Positions 41,740 to 51,632 of a stretch of DNA of 64,000 bases are shown here, one piece after another (positions within the stretch are counted from its first letter, which is position 1; every line of letters starts with the position of its first letter). The DNA lies in NCBI GenBank assembly GCA_031552845.1, contig JAVBMC010000028.1:129381-193380 (forward strand). The letters run 5' to 3'. The notes below the pieces were generated by a model. The model was not told where the DNA came from and searched no databases. It saw only the letters and a list, made by a program, of their open reading frames with translations. Origin of the DNA: JAVBMC01 sp031552845 (lineage in GTDB: Bacteria > Verrucomicrobiota > Kiritimatiellia > RFP12 > DVOR01). The translations under genes and the position numbers were made by a program.

Positions 41740-44022
41740 ATGCGTTTAGATGTTGAAAAAGAAGCGGTTCTTTATTTATTTGAGTCAGAGCCCGGAAAAG
41801 CGTGGCATGCCGGCGAAATTGTAAAGGTCCTGGGGTTCCGCGGCAAGCAGTTGAAGCGGTTTGAAAAGATTTTGCACGAACTGCTGATGGAAGGTGTGAT
41901 TGAAGAAGGAAAGAACCGGCGTGTGTTCCGTCTTAAAGAGGGCGGGCAGACGCTGAAGGGTACGATCCGCCTGATGCGCAGCGGCGCAGGGATTGTGGCC
42001 GACGAAGAAGGCAAAACCTATTTCGTCGAGCAGGAAGATGTTGGCGGCGCATTACCCGGCGATACCGTGGCCATCCGCCTCAAATCCGGCGGAGACCGTG
42101 TTGAACCGTCCGCACGGGTCACGAAGATTTTGGAAACGTCCACGCGCAATGTCGTCGGCACATTAGTACAGGCCGGCAAGAAGCTGTTTGTCTCGCCGCT
42201 GAGTCCGGTGTACAAAACCGACTTTGAAGTGGATGATGCGCATGGCGCCGCCTTTGGCGACCGCGTTGTTGTGAAGGTCACGGAGCGTTCCGGCAACGAA
42301 CGTGGCATGAGGGCGGAGATTGTCGACGTCATCGGTCCGGCGGACAAACCGTCGCTCGATACGATTGCCATCATGAAGCAGTACGATCTGCCGGAGGAGT
42401 TTCCGCCCGCAGTGATCCGTGAAGCCGAAGCTGTCGCGTCGCTGGTGGATGAGCCGGGCGAGCGGCTTGATCTGCGCGATGAATTCATCATTACCATTGA
42501 TCCGGAGAAAGCCCGCGATTTTGACGATGCGATTTCCCTGCGCATTCTGCCGAATGGGCAGCGCGAGCTGGGCGTGCACATTGCCGACGTCAGTCACTTC
42601 GTGCGCCCTGACTCCGCGCTCGACCGCGAAGCGGCCAAGCGCTCGACCAGCGTTTACTTTGTTGACCGCGTGATTCCCATGCTGCCGGAGCAGCTGTCCA
42701 ACGGCGTTTGCAGCCTGCAGCCGAATGTCGACCGCTTGGCGTTTTCGGCGTTCATTACATTCAACGACAAGGGACGTCCGGTGTCCCGCCGCTTTGCCAA
42801 GACGCAAATCCGTTCCAAGCTGCGCTTGACGTATGAGCAGGCGATGGCGATGTTGGATAACAAGACGCCGGTCGGGATTGAGAAGTGGCCGGAAGAGACC
42901 GTGCCCTTGTTGAATAGCGTGTGGGCGCTGGGCAAGCAGCTGCGGAAGAACCGCTTTGCCAATGGCGGATTGGAGCTTGAGTCGCCTGAGACCGAAGTGC
43001 TGATCGATGCCGAAGGCCGCATGACCGGCATTCGTACGCTGGTCAACGATGAATCTCATCAGTTGATTGAAGCATGCATGGTGGCGGCCAATGAGGCCGT
43101 TGCCACCGAGCTGACTGTCAAGGGCATCAAGATATTAGCGCGTCTGCATGAACCGCCGGACGAGGAGAAGATTGCCGAAGCAACCGAGGCGCTCATTGAG
43201 TTGGGCTTCTCGCCCGGCGATTTGAATCAACCGAAGGTGCTGTCCAAGTTCCTGCTGGATACGCAGGATCATCCGTTGCGCTATCACGCGCATATGCTGC
43301 TTCTGCGCAGCTTGAAGCGTGCTGTTTATTCCGCCGATGCGTATGGCCACTTTGGTCTGGCGTTGAAGTACTACTCGCACTTCACCTCGCCCATCCGCCG
43401 CTATCCGGACTTGACCCTCCACCGCCAGTTAAATGATTATCTGGTATCGGGTGGGAAGGGCGGCCGGATGCCGTTGGGTTATCTGCAGCGCACCGCACAG
43501 ATAGCAACTGAGTGCGAAGCGGTTGCGGATGAGGCCTCACGCGCATTGATGGAAATCAAGAAGTACCGCTTCCTGCAGCAGCAGCTGGATGACAATGACC
43601 CCGTGACGTATGATGCGGTGATTGTGAAAGTCAAAGGCTTCGGCATGTTTGTCGACGTGCTCGAAATCCAAGTCTCCGGCATGGTGCATGTGTCGATGAT
43701 CTCCGATCAGTACGTGCGTTACAATGAAGCCAACGAATCTCTGAATGCAGGTGGCGTCAGTTACAAGGCCGGAATGACCATCCAAGTGCGCGTGAGCAAG
43801 TTGGACTTTACCAACCGCCGCGCAGACTTCGAAATGATTCTGCCCGAGAGCGCTACGCCTGTTAAAGGACGCGGCGGCAAATCGCGAAACGGTGATAAGC
43901 CTAGAGAGCGCCCCGAGCGCAAACCGCGTGCGGAAGCTCCGGCCCGTAAACCGTCAGGCGGACAGGGAAACTCCCGCCGCCGCACGGACGAGTCGAAACC
44001 CCGCAAGCCCCGCCGCAAATAA
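41740..44022 (+). CDS. rnr: Ribonuclease R
   Basis: A 760-residue processive 3'-to-5' exoribonuclease that degrades structured RNA. A winged-helix N-terminus (about 1-65) is followed by cold-shock domains, then the RNB catalytic domain with the metal-binding DPEKARDFDDAIS (about 253-265) and HFTSPIRRYPDL. An S1 domain follows (VKVKGFGMFVDVLEIQVSGMVH). The last 50 residues are rich in Lys, Arg and Pro, as usual for RNase R. The ATG at 41740 has AAAGGAA 5 nt upstream; an upstream TTG frame is rejected. A TATAAT box at 41712 may be its promoter. The release-factor gene begins 8 nt downstream. Confidence 0.95.
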   Translation: MRLDVEKEAVLYLFESEPGKAWHAGEIVKVLGFRGKQLKRFEKILHELLMEGVIEEGKNRRVFRLKEGGQTLKGTIRLMRSGAGIVADEEGKTYFVEQEDVGGALPGDTVAIRLKSGGDRVEPSARVTKILETSTRNVVGTLVQAGKKLFVSPLSPVYKTDFEVDDAHGAAFGDRVVVKVTERSGNERGMRAEIVDVIGPADKPSLDTIAIMKQYDLPEEFPPAVIREAEAVASLVDEPGERLDLRDEFIITIDPEKARDFDDAISLRILPNGQRELGVHIADVSHFVRPDSALDREAAKRSTSVYFVDRVIPMLPEQLSNGVCSLQPNVDRLAFSAFITFNDKGRPVSRRFAKTQIRSKLRLTYEQAMAMLDNKTPVGIEKWPEETVPLLNSVWALGKQLRKNRFANGGLELESPETEVLIDAEGRMTGIRTLVNDESHQLIEACMVAANEAVATELTVKGIKILARLHEPPDEEKIAEATEALIELGFSPGDLNQPKVLSKFLLDTQDHPLRYHAHMLLLRSLKRAVYSADAYGHFGLALKYYSHFTSPIRRYPDLTLHRQLNDYLVSGGKGGRMPLGYLQRTAQIATECEAVADEASRALMEIKKYRFLQQQLDDNDPVTYDAVIVKVKGFGMFVDVLEIQVSGMVHVSMISDQYVRYNEANESLNAGGVSYKAGMTIQVRVSKLDFTNRRADFEMILPESATPVKGRGGKSRNGDKPRERPERKPRAEAPARKPSGGQGNSRRRTDESKPRKPRRK

Positions 44023-44029
44023 CGCAGTT

Positions 44030-44443
44030 ATGTCCGAGTTGCTCAGCCCCGAGACAATCAACCGCATCCGAGAGAAGATGGCGCTCGTGAAAATCAGCGA
44101 GGCTGATCTCTCGGAGCAGTTTATTTTGGGCTCAGGCCCCGGCGGACAGAAAGTCAACAAGACGGCCTCGACTGTCTTACTCAAACATGAGCCCAGCGGG
44201 ATGTCGGTGCGTTGCGGACGGATGCGTTCACGCGAAGCCAACCGCTGGATTGCCCGGCGCATGCTGGCGGATAAGTTTTTAGAACAGATTGAAGGTGCGC
44301 GTTCGGAGCGCCAGCAGGCCATGGAGAAAATCCGCCGCCAGAAGCGCACCAAATCCCGCCGCCAGAAAGCGCGGATGGTCGCCGACAAACGCCAGCATTC
44401 AGCCAAGAAAGCGGCGCGCCGTTTTAGCGGAGGAGAGGACTGA
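44030..44443 (+). CDS. Peptide chain release factor-like protein (ArfB/YaeJ type)
   Basis: A 137-residue protein with only the catalytic release-factor domain. GSGPGGQKVNKTAS carries the GGQ motif (38-40) that triggers peptidyl-tRNA hydrolysis. The C-terminus is a basic helix-rich tail (RRQKRTKSRRQKARMVADKRQ) like the one ArfB/YaeJ places in the mRNA channel of stalled ribosomes. It has no codon-recognition domain, so rescue of stalled ribosomes is more likely than normal termination. It lies 8 nt after rnr, which also acts on non-stop mRNA, and its stop (TGA, 44441-44443) is one base before the mutS ATG. Confidence 0.88.
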   Translation: MSELLSPETINRIREKMALVKISEADLSEQFILGSGPGGQKVNKTASTVLLKHEPSGMSVRCGRMRSREANRWIARRMLADKFLEQIEGARSERQQAMEKIRRQKRTKSRRQKARMVADKRQHSAKKAARRFSGGED

Positions 44444-44444
44444 G

Positions 44445-46937
44445 ATGGCGGAGGAACTCACGCCGCTGATGCGGCAGTACAATCGTATTAAATCAGAGCT
44501 GTCGGATGACAGCATCCTGCTTTTCCGGTTGGGCGACTTCTATGAAATGTTTTTTGATGACGCGAGGATTGCCGCGCCGATTCTTGGAGTCGCGCTAACC
44601 AAACGGGCAGAGACGCCGATGTGCGGCGTGCCGTATCATGCACTTGAAGGCTATCTATCCAAGCTCATCCGCGCCGGCCGGAAGATCGCCATCTGCGATC
44701 AAGTCGAAGACCCTGCACAGGCCAAAGGTATCGTGCGCCGCGAGGTTACGCGTATCGTCACGCCTGGCACGGTGATAGAAGATGGTATTTTGGATGCCGA
44801 GCGGAATAACTATTTGGCGGCGGTAACAGTTTCACCCAAAGGGGTGCATGCGCTCGCGCTGTTGGATTTATCGACGGGCACATTGACCGCGGAAGAAACG
44901 ACCGACGCTGTTGCCTTTGCCGAGAACCTCAAGCGCTATGCCCCCAGTGAGTGCCTTGTGCCGGAATCTTTGCGTGACAATCCTTTACTGGCAGAGTTAG
45001 GCTGTCCAATGGCGGCGGCAGATGATTGGACCTTCGGCTACGATGCCGCATACGATTTATTGAAGCGCCATTTCAAAGTACACTCGCTCGATGGATTTGG
45101 TTGTGAAGGCCGCGCGGGCGTGGTATGCGCCGCAGGCGGGTTGTTGTACTATGTGCGCGATACCCTCCGTAACAATGTCAATCACATCCGCGGATTGTAT
45201 TTGCGGCGGGCTGACGACTTCCTTGCGCTGGATGAAACCACCGTCTCCAACTTAGACATCTTGCCGATGCGCGGCAAACCTGCCAGCGAAACATTGTTGG
45301 GTGTGCTGGACGGAACCGTCACGCCGATGGGGGCGCGTGCCTTGCGCTTATGGCTCGCACGCCCTTTGGCGAAGGCTGATGCAATCCATGCGCGGCACGA
45401 GGCGGTGTCGGTCTTCTTGAAGCAGCGGATGCTGTTGAGCAGTTTGCGTGAGAAGCTGGCCGAGGTGCGCGACTTGGAACGCTTGATTGGCCGCATTGAA
45501 ACCGGGATCGGTAATGCGCGTGATGTGCGGGCGCTTGGAGCATCGCTGTTGCCTGCGGAGAGCGTGAAAGATTTGACGGCGGCTTTGCCCAACGAAGTGA
45601 TTCAGCAACTGGCCGAGCAAATTCAGCCCTTGCCTGAGCTGGTCACATTGATTGAAACTGCGATTGATGATTCGCCGCCGATTGGCTTGAAGGACGGCGG
45701 CATTATCCGTAGCGGCTGGAATGCTGACTTGGACGAACTGCGCAACTTGGCCTCGGAGGGGCATGCGTGGCTCGCGAAGTATCAAGCGCAGGAAATGGAA
45801 CGCACCGGCATCAAAACGTTGAAGGTACGGCATAACCGTGTCTTTGGGTTTTATATTGAGATTTCCAAAGGACAGGCCGGCATGGCGCCGCCTGACTATA
45901 CGCGCAAACAAACCCTTGTCAATGCCGAGCGTTTCATTACACCCGAGCTGAAGGAATACGAACAGAAGATTTTCGGCGCGCAGGATAAAGCCGCGGCGAT
46001 GGAATATGAACTTTTCCTCGCCATCCGCGAACAGGTGATTGCGCATACATCGGCCATTCAAGCCACCGCACAAGCACTGGCGCAGATTGATGTGCTGGCG
46101 GCGTTTGCGGACCGCGCCTTGGCACTGGGATATGTGCGTCCGGAAATGACCGATGAAGTCGTGCTGGATATCAGCGAAGGACGCCATCCGATTATTGAAC
46201 AGCTGCCGGATGCCGAGCGCTTTGTGCCGAACGATACCGAACTTAACGGCACCACACATCAGCTCCTGCTCATCACCGGGCCGAATATGGCCGGTAAGTC
46301 TACCTACATCCGGCAAGTCGCGCTGATTGTGATCATGGCGCAGGCGGGGGCATTTGTTCCGGCCAAGTCGGCACGCATTGGCGTGGCCGACCGCGTATTC
46401 ACGCGCGTGGGAGCAGGGGACAACTTAGCCAAAGGGCGAAGCACCTTCATGGTCGAGATGCAAGAGGCGGCGAACATCCTCAACAACGCCACGCCGCGCA
46501 GCCTGATTATCTTGGATGAACTGGGACGGGGGACGAGTACTTTTGACGGAATCAGTCTGGCATGGTCGGTTGCGGAATATCTGCACAACACGCCGCAAGT
46601 CAAAGCGCGTACGCTCTTTGCAACGCATTACCACGAGCTGACCGACTTGGTACTCACGCTCACTGGCGTGAAGAACTACACCGTGCAGGTACGCGAAAGC
46701 GGCGACTCGATCGTGTTCCTGCGCCGGATCATTCCCGGGGCTGCGGACAAGAGCTACGGTATCCACGTTGCGCGGTTAGCCGGCATGCCGGAGACAGTCA
46801 TTGCCCGCGCGTCGGAAATCCTCACCAATCTTGAAGAAAACGAACTCGATACGGGCCTCATGCCCAAACTCGCGCAGACTCGCAACGGCCGCCGCCGTCG
46901 AGGGGACGACAACCCCGATCAAATGACCTTGTTCTGA
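44445..46937 (+). CDS. mutS: DNA mismatch repair protein MutS
   Basis: The 830-residue mismatch recognition ATPase. The N-terminal mismatch-binding domain has FRLGDFYEMFFDDA, containing the conserved Phe-x-Glu, and PMCGVPYHALEGYLSKL. The ATPase domain has Walker A TGPNMAGKSTYIRQ (about 611-624), STFMVEMQEAANIL, Walker B LIILDELGRGTSTFDG and the ATHYHEL switch. The start MAEELTPLMRQYN is set by AGGAGAGGAC just upstream; the longer frame runs into the release-factor gene. It is the last gene of the rnr-RF-mutS transcript, and no mutL is in the window. Confidence 0.97.
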   Translation: MAEELTPLMRQYNRIKSELSDDSILLFRLGDFYEMFFDDARIAAPILGVALTKRAETPMCGVPYHALEGYLSKLIRAGRKIAICDQVEDPAQAKGIVRREVTRIVTPGTVIEDGILDAERNNYLAAVTVSPKGVHALALLDLSTGTLTAEETTDAVAFAENLKRYAPSECLVPESLRDNPLLAELGCPMAAADDWTFGYDAAYDLLKRHFKVHSLDGFGCEGRAGVVCAAGGLLYYVRDTLRNNVNHIRGLYLRRADDFLALDETTVSNLDILPMRGKPASETLLGVLDGTVTPMGARALRLWLARPLAKADAIHARHEAVSVFLKQRMLLSSLREKLAEVRDLERLIGRIETGIGNARDVRALGASLLPAESVKDLTAALPNEVIQQLAEQIQPLPELVTLIETAIDDSPPIGLKDGGIIRSGWNADLDELRNLASEGHAWLAKYQAQEMERTGIKTLKVRHNRVFGFYIEISKGQAGMAPPDYTRKQTLVNAERFITPELKEYEQKIFGAQDKAAAMEYELFLAIREQVIAHTSAIQATAQALAQIDVLAAFADRALALGYVRPEMTDEVVLDISEGRHPIIEQLPDAERFVPNDTELNGTTHQLLLITGPNMAGKSTYIRQVALIVIMAQAGAFVPAKSARIGVADRVFTRVGAGDNLAKGRSTFMVEMQEAANILNNATPRSLIILDELGRGTSTFDGISLAWSVAEYLHNTPQVKARTLFATHYHELTDLVLTLTGVKNYTVQVRESGDSIVFLRRIIPGAADKSYGIHVARLAGMPETVIARASEILTNLEENELDTGLMPKLAQTRNGRRRRGDDNPDQMTLF

Positions 46938-46950
46938 TGTGATAAACAAA

Positions 46951-46995
46951 GCGGCTCCAACACCGCCGTAGCGTATTGGAGCCGCCTGTTTTAGA
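46951..46995. terminator. Bidirectional Rho-independent terminator
   Basis: GCGGCTCCAA pairs with TTGGAGCCGC. TGTTTT follows on the plus strand, and TTTGTTT follows on the minus strand. It serves both mutS and the convergent PDZ-protein operon. Confidence 0.85.
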
Positions 46996-47012
46996 ACAAC
47001 GCGTTCCCCTAT

Positions 47013-49238
47013 CTATTCGCTATCCTTTGAGTCTGCATCCGGGCGTACGGCCATTGGCTGGATGACGACAGTCCGTTCTTTCCCCATGCGTGAGACTCTG
47101 ATTGTCACCGGAGCTTTCAGGTCACCCAATGCTTCAAGGCACTCTTCGGGTGTAAGGATTTTCTTCTCGCCGACAGCAAGGATGAGTTCATAGGGCTTTA
47201 TGCCCGCCAATGCAACCGGTGTTCCCCTGCGTACTTCACGCACGACTACACCTGGCGCCGCATCATCCATATTGAGGTATTGCCTGACTTCAAACGTCAA
47301 CGCTCCGAGTTTCAATCCGCCGGCCTTCCAATCCAATACCCGGCTAGTCGCAAACGATTCTGGTGCAGCCTCCACCGTCAATTCTTTCAAAACCCGTTTT
47401 CCTCCAGTCCAGAACTCAGCGGTGAGTTTGCTGCCGATACCAACGTTTTCGGTGAGGTAGCGTCGGAAATTTGTTTTCAGCATTGGCCAAGGTGTAGACA
47501 TATTCTCGAGAGAATCAGAGGAGAATCGATCCAGATCATCCCACGAAAAAGATCTTTCATAATAAGAATCGGAATCCTTCACAAAAATATCCACAGGAAT
47601 CATGCGTTCGGCGGGGAGAATGCGCGTCAGAATCCAATCGGTCTCGATACCGGCCCGTGCCGCCGGCGAATTCGGCTGTACCCGCATCACCAGCCCGCCG
47701 ATTGCTCCAGCCCGTGTTACTCCTGAGACGCCTCTCGCCTCCGCCAGAGCCCGATCTAATTCCTGCAGGTCGATCCCTAACCAACCTAACCGTGATTCCT
47801 TCACTTCATCTAACGGCACCCATGCTGCTTGCACATCTGCCTGCACCGGGTTGACCCATTCCGCCACGGCGCCAGCAAAAAAACGTTCGGTGTCTCTATA
47901 TGTAGTACGGTAATAAGACGGTGACATTTCGTCAGGCCCCAAACGCTTGAGCCCCAACATCAAAGACGTGCAGCGGCCATCTGGTGAAAACAAAAAATCG
48001 CCTCGGCCGGAATACCGGATTGTTGGCTGTCCCCGCCAACCTTGTCCGATCCCAGTCACCCGCGCACGGTGTATCTGTGTTTCATATCCCTCTTTGGTGA
48101 TGCCATCAATAGACACTGAATATTGGAGTTGACGCACTGGAGGCGGTTCAGATGCTAAAGGCAATACAACCCTTGGATCAGGGTGAGGCACTTCAACGAT
48201 TATCGCTTGAACTGTCCGCAGTGCGCAGACAAAACGTCCCGCGACAGTCTTGCCGTCTGCCAGTGTAACCTGTATTGATTCCAAGCGGGCCACTTGGTCG
48301 TACGTCAATTCGCAGGGCACCAACAGCCGCTGTGGATTCAAGAAGATGCCCGTCTGTGTTACCTCTAGCCGATTTGCCGGATCTTCGCTTGGCCTATAGT
48401 AATACCGTTGCCGCCCTGAGCCTGGCTCTTTTTTCACTGGGCGGAAACAAAACGTCACCGGGCGGAACGAATTCTTCACCACTGCAGATACTTTCGATTC
48501 CTCCGTTGTCAGTTGTTGAGGCGATAGGCTTCTCCAATTCACCGGATCAGTAGTCTCTGATGAAAAATCAGCTTTGGCAAACGGCGCAGCAGTAGCATAG
48601 CCAAAAACTTTTCCGGATTCATCCAGTATTTGCGAGAGGGATTTCCAGCAGATTTTTTGTTGTCCGTCTGTGGTAATCCGAATGACCTCCTCTTGTTTCG
48701 TGACTGTCGTATAGAATGCACCTGTCTCATCTTGGCTTGACACAGCCGCCATGTATCCGGTGCTGGCACCGGTCGGGGGCGCGGTAAACGCCTTGGCACT
48801 AAACGGACGTTCCAGTTTCAAGAGTACCGCATCTTGCTCTACACACACCTGTTCCATAGTGGCCGCAATCCGTTCTCCGTTTCGCTCCACCTCAATAGAG
48901 TTCATCTCTCTCACACGTAACAGCGGGTCACCTACGATGACACGGTCCGGTGCAAATAAAAAGCCCGCCATACGAACGGGGACTTGATATCCAAAAAATA
49001 CCTCACGAGATATTGGACGCCCCGGATAGGTGGTGTCATACGAACGAGCTGCCCAACCGAGAGATGGTGAAAATAATTCGTCCCATTTCTCCAGCCTCGG
49101 CTTAAATACAACCGTCACCAACGATTGCGCGCCGATCTCCCGCGGATCCGGCTTTGCGCCTTGCGTGCTGCATGCCAGCAAGGCTATTGCTCCCCACATC
49201 CATAGAGGGGAGCTCTTTGCTATGCGGATTGTTTTCAT
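47013..49238 (-). CDS. Exported double-PDZ protein with degenerate trypsin-like domains (paralogue B)
   Basis: A 741-residue exported protein and tandem paralogue of the next gene upstream. The signal peptide is MKTIRIAKSSPLWMWGAIALLACS, and AAAGGAGA precedes the ATG. Two segments look like worn HtrA protease folds. The first (about 85-235) has GFLFAPDRVIVGDPLL where HtrA has its catalytic His, keeps an Asp in VEQDAVLLKL, and has KSLSQILDESGKVFGYA in place of GNSGG. The second (about 295-440) has GIFLNPQRLLVPCEL and lacks all three residues. Two PDZ domains follow (LGWLGIDLQ ... GGLVMRVQPNSPAARAGI and APGVVVREVRRGTPVALAGI). A chaperone, scaffold or regulatory partner of the HtrA protein is inferred. 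Confidence 0.8.
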   Translation of the reverse strand: MKTIRIAKSSPLWMWGAIALLACSTQGAKPDPREIGAQSLVTVVFKPRLEKWDELFSPSLGWAARSYDTTYPGRPISREVFFGYQVPVRMAGFLFAPDRVIVGDPLLRVREMNSIEVERNGERIAATMEQVCVEQDAVLLKLERPFSAKAFTAPPTGASTGYMAAVSSQDETGAFYTTVTKQEEVIRITTDGQQKICWKSLSQILDESGKVFGYATAAPFAKADFSSETTDPVNWRSLSPQQLTTEESKVSAVVKNSFRPVTFCFRPVKKEPGSGRQRYYYRPSEDPANRLEVTQTGIFLNPQRLLVPCELTYDQVARLESIQVTLADGKTVAGRFVCALRTVQAIIVEVPHPDPRVVLPLASEPPPVRQLQYSVSIDGITKEGYETQIHRARVTGIGQGWRGQPTIRYSGRGDFLFSPDGRCTSLMLGLKRLGPDEMSPSYYRTTYRDTERFFAGAVAEWVNPVQADVQAAWVPLDEVKESRLGWLGIDLQELDRALAEARGVSGVTRAGAIGGLVMRVQPNSPAARAGIETDWILTRILPAERMIPVDIFVKDSDSYYERSFSWDDLDRFSSDSLENMSTPWPMLKTNFRRYLTENVGIGSKLTAEFWTGGKRVLKELTVEAAPESFATSRVLDWKAGGLKLGALTFEVRQYLNMDDAAPGVVVREVRRGTPVALAGIKPYELILAVGEKKILTPEECLEALGDLKAPVTIRVSRMGKERTVVIQPMAVRPDADSKDSE

Positions 49239-49361
49239 CTGTACGTCTCCTTTACCTAACATTCAGTCCGTACACGAAACCCAACACCCCCAAGAACATT
49301 GCCGCTCTGCAGGGAGGGGGAACGCACCCGATGCGGCATTGCCGCTATAAAGTTTCAATCA

Positions 49362-51611
49362 TTATTCGTCGTCGTCATCCAAAAAGCCGGACAGCATTTC
49401 TTTCGCGGCATTTGCCGGACGCGCAGCCATCGGCTGAATCACCACTGTCCGCTCCTGGCCCATACGTGAAATCCTTACAGTGACCGGTGCTTTCAACTCG
49501 CCTAATTCCGCCAAGCACTCCGCAGGCGTAAAGACTTTCTTTTCGCCAACCGCGATGATCAGCTCGTAAGGCTTGATACCGGCCAATGCTGCCGATGTGC
49601 CTTGACGTACTTGACGCACCACCACGCCCGGCGCGGCCTTGTCAACATTGAGATAACGCCGCACCTCAAACGTCAACGCTCCTAATTTCAATCCACCCGC
49701 CTTCCAATCCAACGCACGGCTGGTGCCGAAGGATTCCGGCGCGGCTTCGACCGTGAGCTCTTTGAGCACCCGTTTGCCGGCAACCCAGAACTCCGCCGTG
49801 AGTTTGGTGCCGATACCGACGTGCTCCGTCAGATAACGCCGCACATTCGTTTTCAGCGGCGGCCAAGGCGCAGGCATGCGGTCGAAATACATCAAGGGCA
49901 TCTTGTCCATATCACTCCACGAGAAGGCGCGGTCGGAGAAACTATAGTCGGAATCTTTCGCCATCACATCAATCGGGAGCGTCCGCCCCTCCGGCAGAAT
50001 CCGCGTGAATATCCAGTTCGATTCAATCCCGGCGCGTGCCGCCGGTGAATCGGGATAGACTTGCGTCACCAGCCCACCGATTTTACCATACTTAGTTGCA
50101 CCGGAAACTTTTTGCGCCTCAGCTAACGCCGGGTCCATGACCTGTAAATCAATCCCCAGCCAACCCAAGCGGCCCTCATCCGCCTCACTCAGCGGCACCC
50201 AGGCTGTTTTTACATCTGCCGGCGCCGGTTCGGCCAATGCGGCCACCGCATCGGCTAAGAAGCACATCGGATCTCTCGACGATCTGTACGTATAGGCTGA
50301 CATTTCATCGCTTTCTGTTCTGCGCAGGCGCAATGGCAGCCAGCTGCAGCGCCCATTCAACGCAAATAGGATATTGCCGCGTCCCAGATATTTTGCAGTC
50401 AGATTGCCGCGCCACCCCGGAGTGATTTCCGAGATGCGCGTGCGATGAATCCGCACCTCATACTCTCCTGAAGTCACAACCTCAATCGACAGCAAATGTT
50501 GAAGCTCCTGCAAGCCCTGCTTGCCGCCGTCCAAGGGCGCTACAGCCTCCGGATAAGCTTGGGGCAGTTCGACAACCACGGCATGCGCCGCCTGCAATGC
50601 GCAAACAAAGCGCCCCTCGACGGTCTTGCCATCCGCCAAAGTCACCCGTATCGACTCCAAGCGGGCGATCTGCTCATAGGTCAAATCACAAGGCACCAAC
50701 AGCCGCTGAGGCCGCAAAAATACGCCGACAGCACTCACCTCTAATTCATTGGCTGATTCATTATTCCGACTCGAATACGAATACCGCCGCGTTGTCTCTG
50801 AGCCCGCTTCCGACTTCGGTGCGCGTAAACCAAACGTCACCGGCCTGAATGATTTTTTGAACTGCGTTAATATTTTGGCCTCCTCCGCAGCCAGCTCCTG
50901 GGGGGAGAGTCCGGCCCAATCTTCCGGCTTGGCAGACTTGGCCGACAAATCGCCCTCGGCAAACGGCATGCTAGTCGCATAGCCAAAGACCGCTCCTTTT
51001 TCATCCAGCAACTGTGCGATAGACGGCAGGGCGACGATCCGCTGGCCATCGGCTGTCACTTGCAGGAAATCCGTCTGCTGTGCGGTTTTTGCGCAGAGCG
51101 TATCCATCGCATTCCGGCTCGCTACCGCCACCACGCATCCCGTGCTGGCGCCCGCCGGCGGTGCGCTAAACGCCTTTGCGCTGAACGGCCGCTCCAGTTT
51201 CAGCAGCATGGCGTCCTGTTTCAAACAAATCCGCTCCACAACAGCTGGGATACGCTCGCCGCCGCGTTCGACCATTATGGATGGCATCTCGCCCACCCGC
51301 AGCAAAGGATCAGCCATCACGACACGATCCGGCGCAAATAAAAACCCGGACACCTGCAGCGGCACCTCCATCCCCAATATCCGCTCATGACTGCTGCCAT
51401 GCACACGCCCGCAATTCGGGCAGCGTTCGCCGGGATACTCCGAGAGCGGCTCCTCCCACGTCTCCAGCACCGGCTTAATAGAAACCGTCACCAACGACTG
51501 CGCCGCAACCGCGCGCAAATCCGGCTCTGCTCCCTGCACGCTCCATGCCACCAAAGCCATCACGCCCCATAAGTACAGAGAGGGACTTTTTGCTAAACGG
51601 ATTTGTTTCAT
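49362..51611 (-). CDS. Exported double-PDZ protein with degenerate trypsin-like domains (paralogue A)
   Basis: A 749-residue exported protein (signal peptide MKQIRLAKSPSLYLWGVMAL, good AAAGGAGA site), located between the HtrA gene (22 nt upstream) and its own paralogue. The domain order is the same: two protease-like folds without a full His-Asp-Ser triad, then two PDZ domains (GGLVTQVYPDSPAARAGI; APGVVVRQVRQGTSAALAGI). The conserved tail includes TVRISRMGQERTVVIQPMA. It differs from the paralogue by a CPNCGRVHGSSHE insert near residues 64-76 that could bind zinc. The PDZ half is better conserved between the two than the N-terminal half. Function is inferred from the neighbour only. Confidence 0.8.
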   Translation of the reverse strand: MKQIRLAKSPSLYLWGVMALVAWSVQGAEPDLRAVAAQSLVTVSIKPVLETWEEPLSEYPGERCPNCGRVHGSSHERILGMEVPLQVSGFLFAPDRVVMADPLLRVGEMPSIMVERGGERIPAVVERICLKQDAMLLKLERPFSAKAFSAPPAGASTGCVVAVASRNAMDTLCAKTAQQTDFLQVTADGQRIVALPSIAQLLDEKGAVFGYATSMPFAEGDLSAKSAKPEDWAGLSPQELAAEEAKILTQFKKSFRPVTFGLRAPKSEAGSETTRRYSYSSRNNESANELEVSAVGVFLRPQRLLVPCDLTYEQIARLESIRVTLADGKTVEGRFVCALQAAHAVVVELPQAYPEAVAPLDGGKQGLQELQHLLSIEVVTSGEYEVRIHRTRISEITPGWRGNLTAKYLGRGNILFALNGRCSWLPLRLRRTESDEMSAYTYRSSRDPMCFLADAVAALAEPAPADVKTAWVPLSEADEGRLGWLGIDLQVMDPALAEAQKVSGATKYGKIGGLVTQVYPDSPAARAGIESNWIFTRILPEGRTLPIDVMAKDSDYSFSDRAFSWSDMDKMPLMYFDRMPAPWPPLKTNVRRYLTEHVGIGTKLTAEFWVAGKRVLKELTVEAAPESFGTSRALDWKAGGLKLGALTFEVRRYLNVDKAAPGVVVRQVRQGTSAALAGIKPYELIIAVGEKKVFTPAECLAELGELKAPVTVRISRMGQERTVVIQPMAARPANAAKEMLSGFLDDDDE

Positions 51612-51632
51612 CTATGCGTCTCCTTTTACTGC

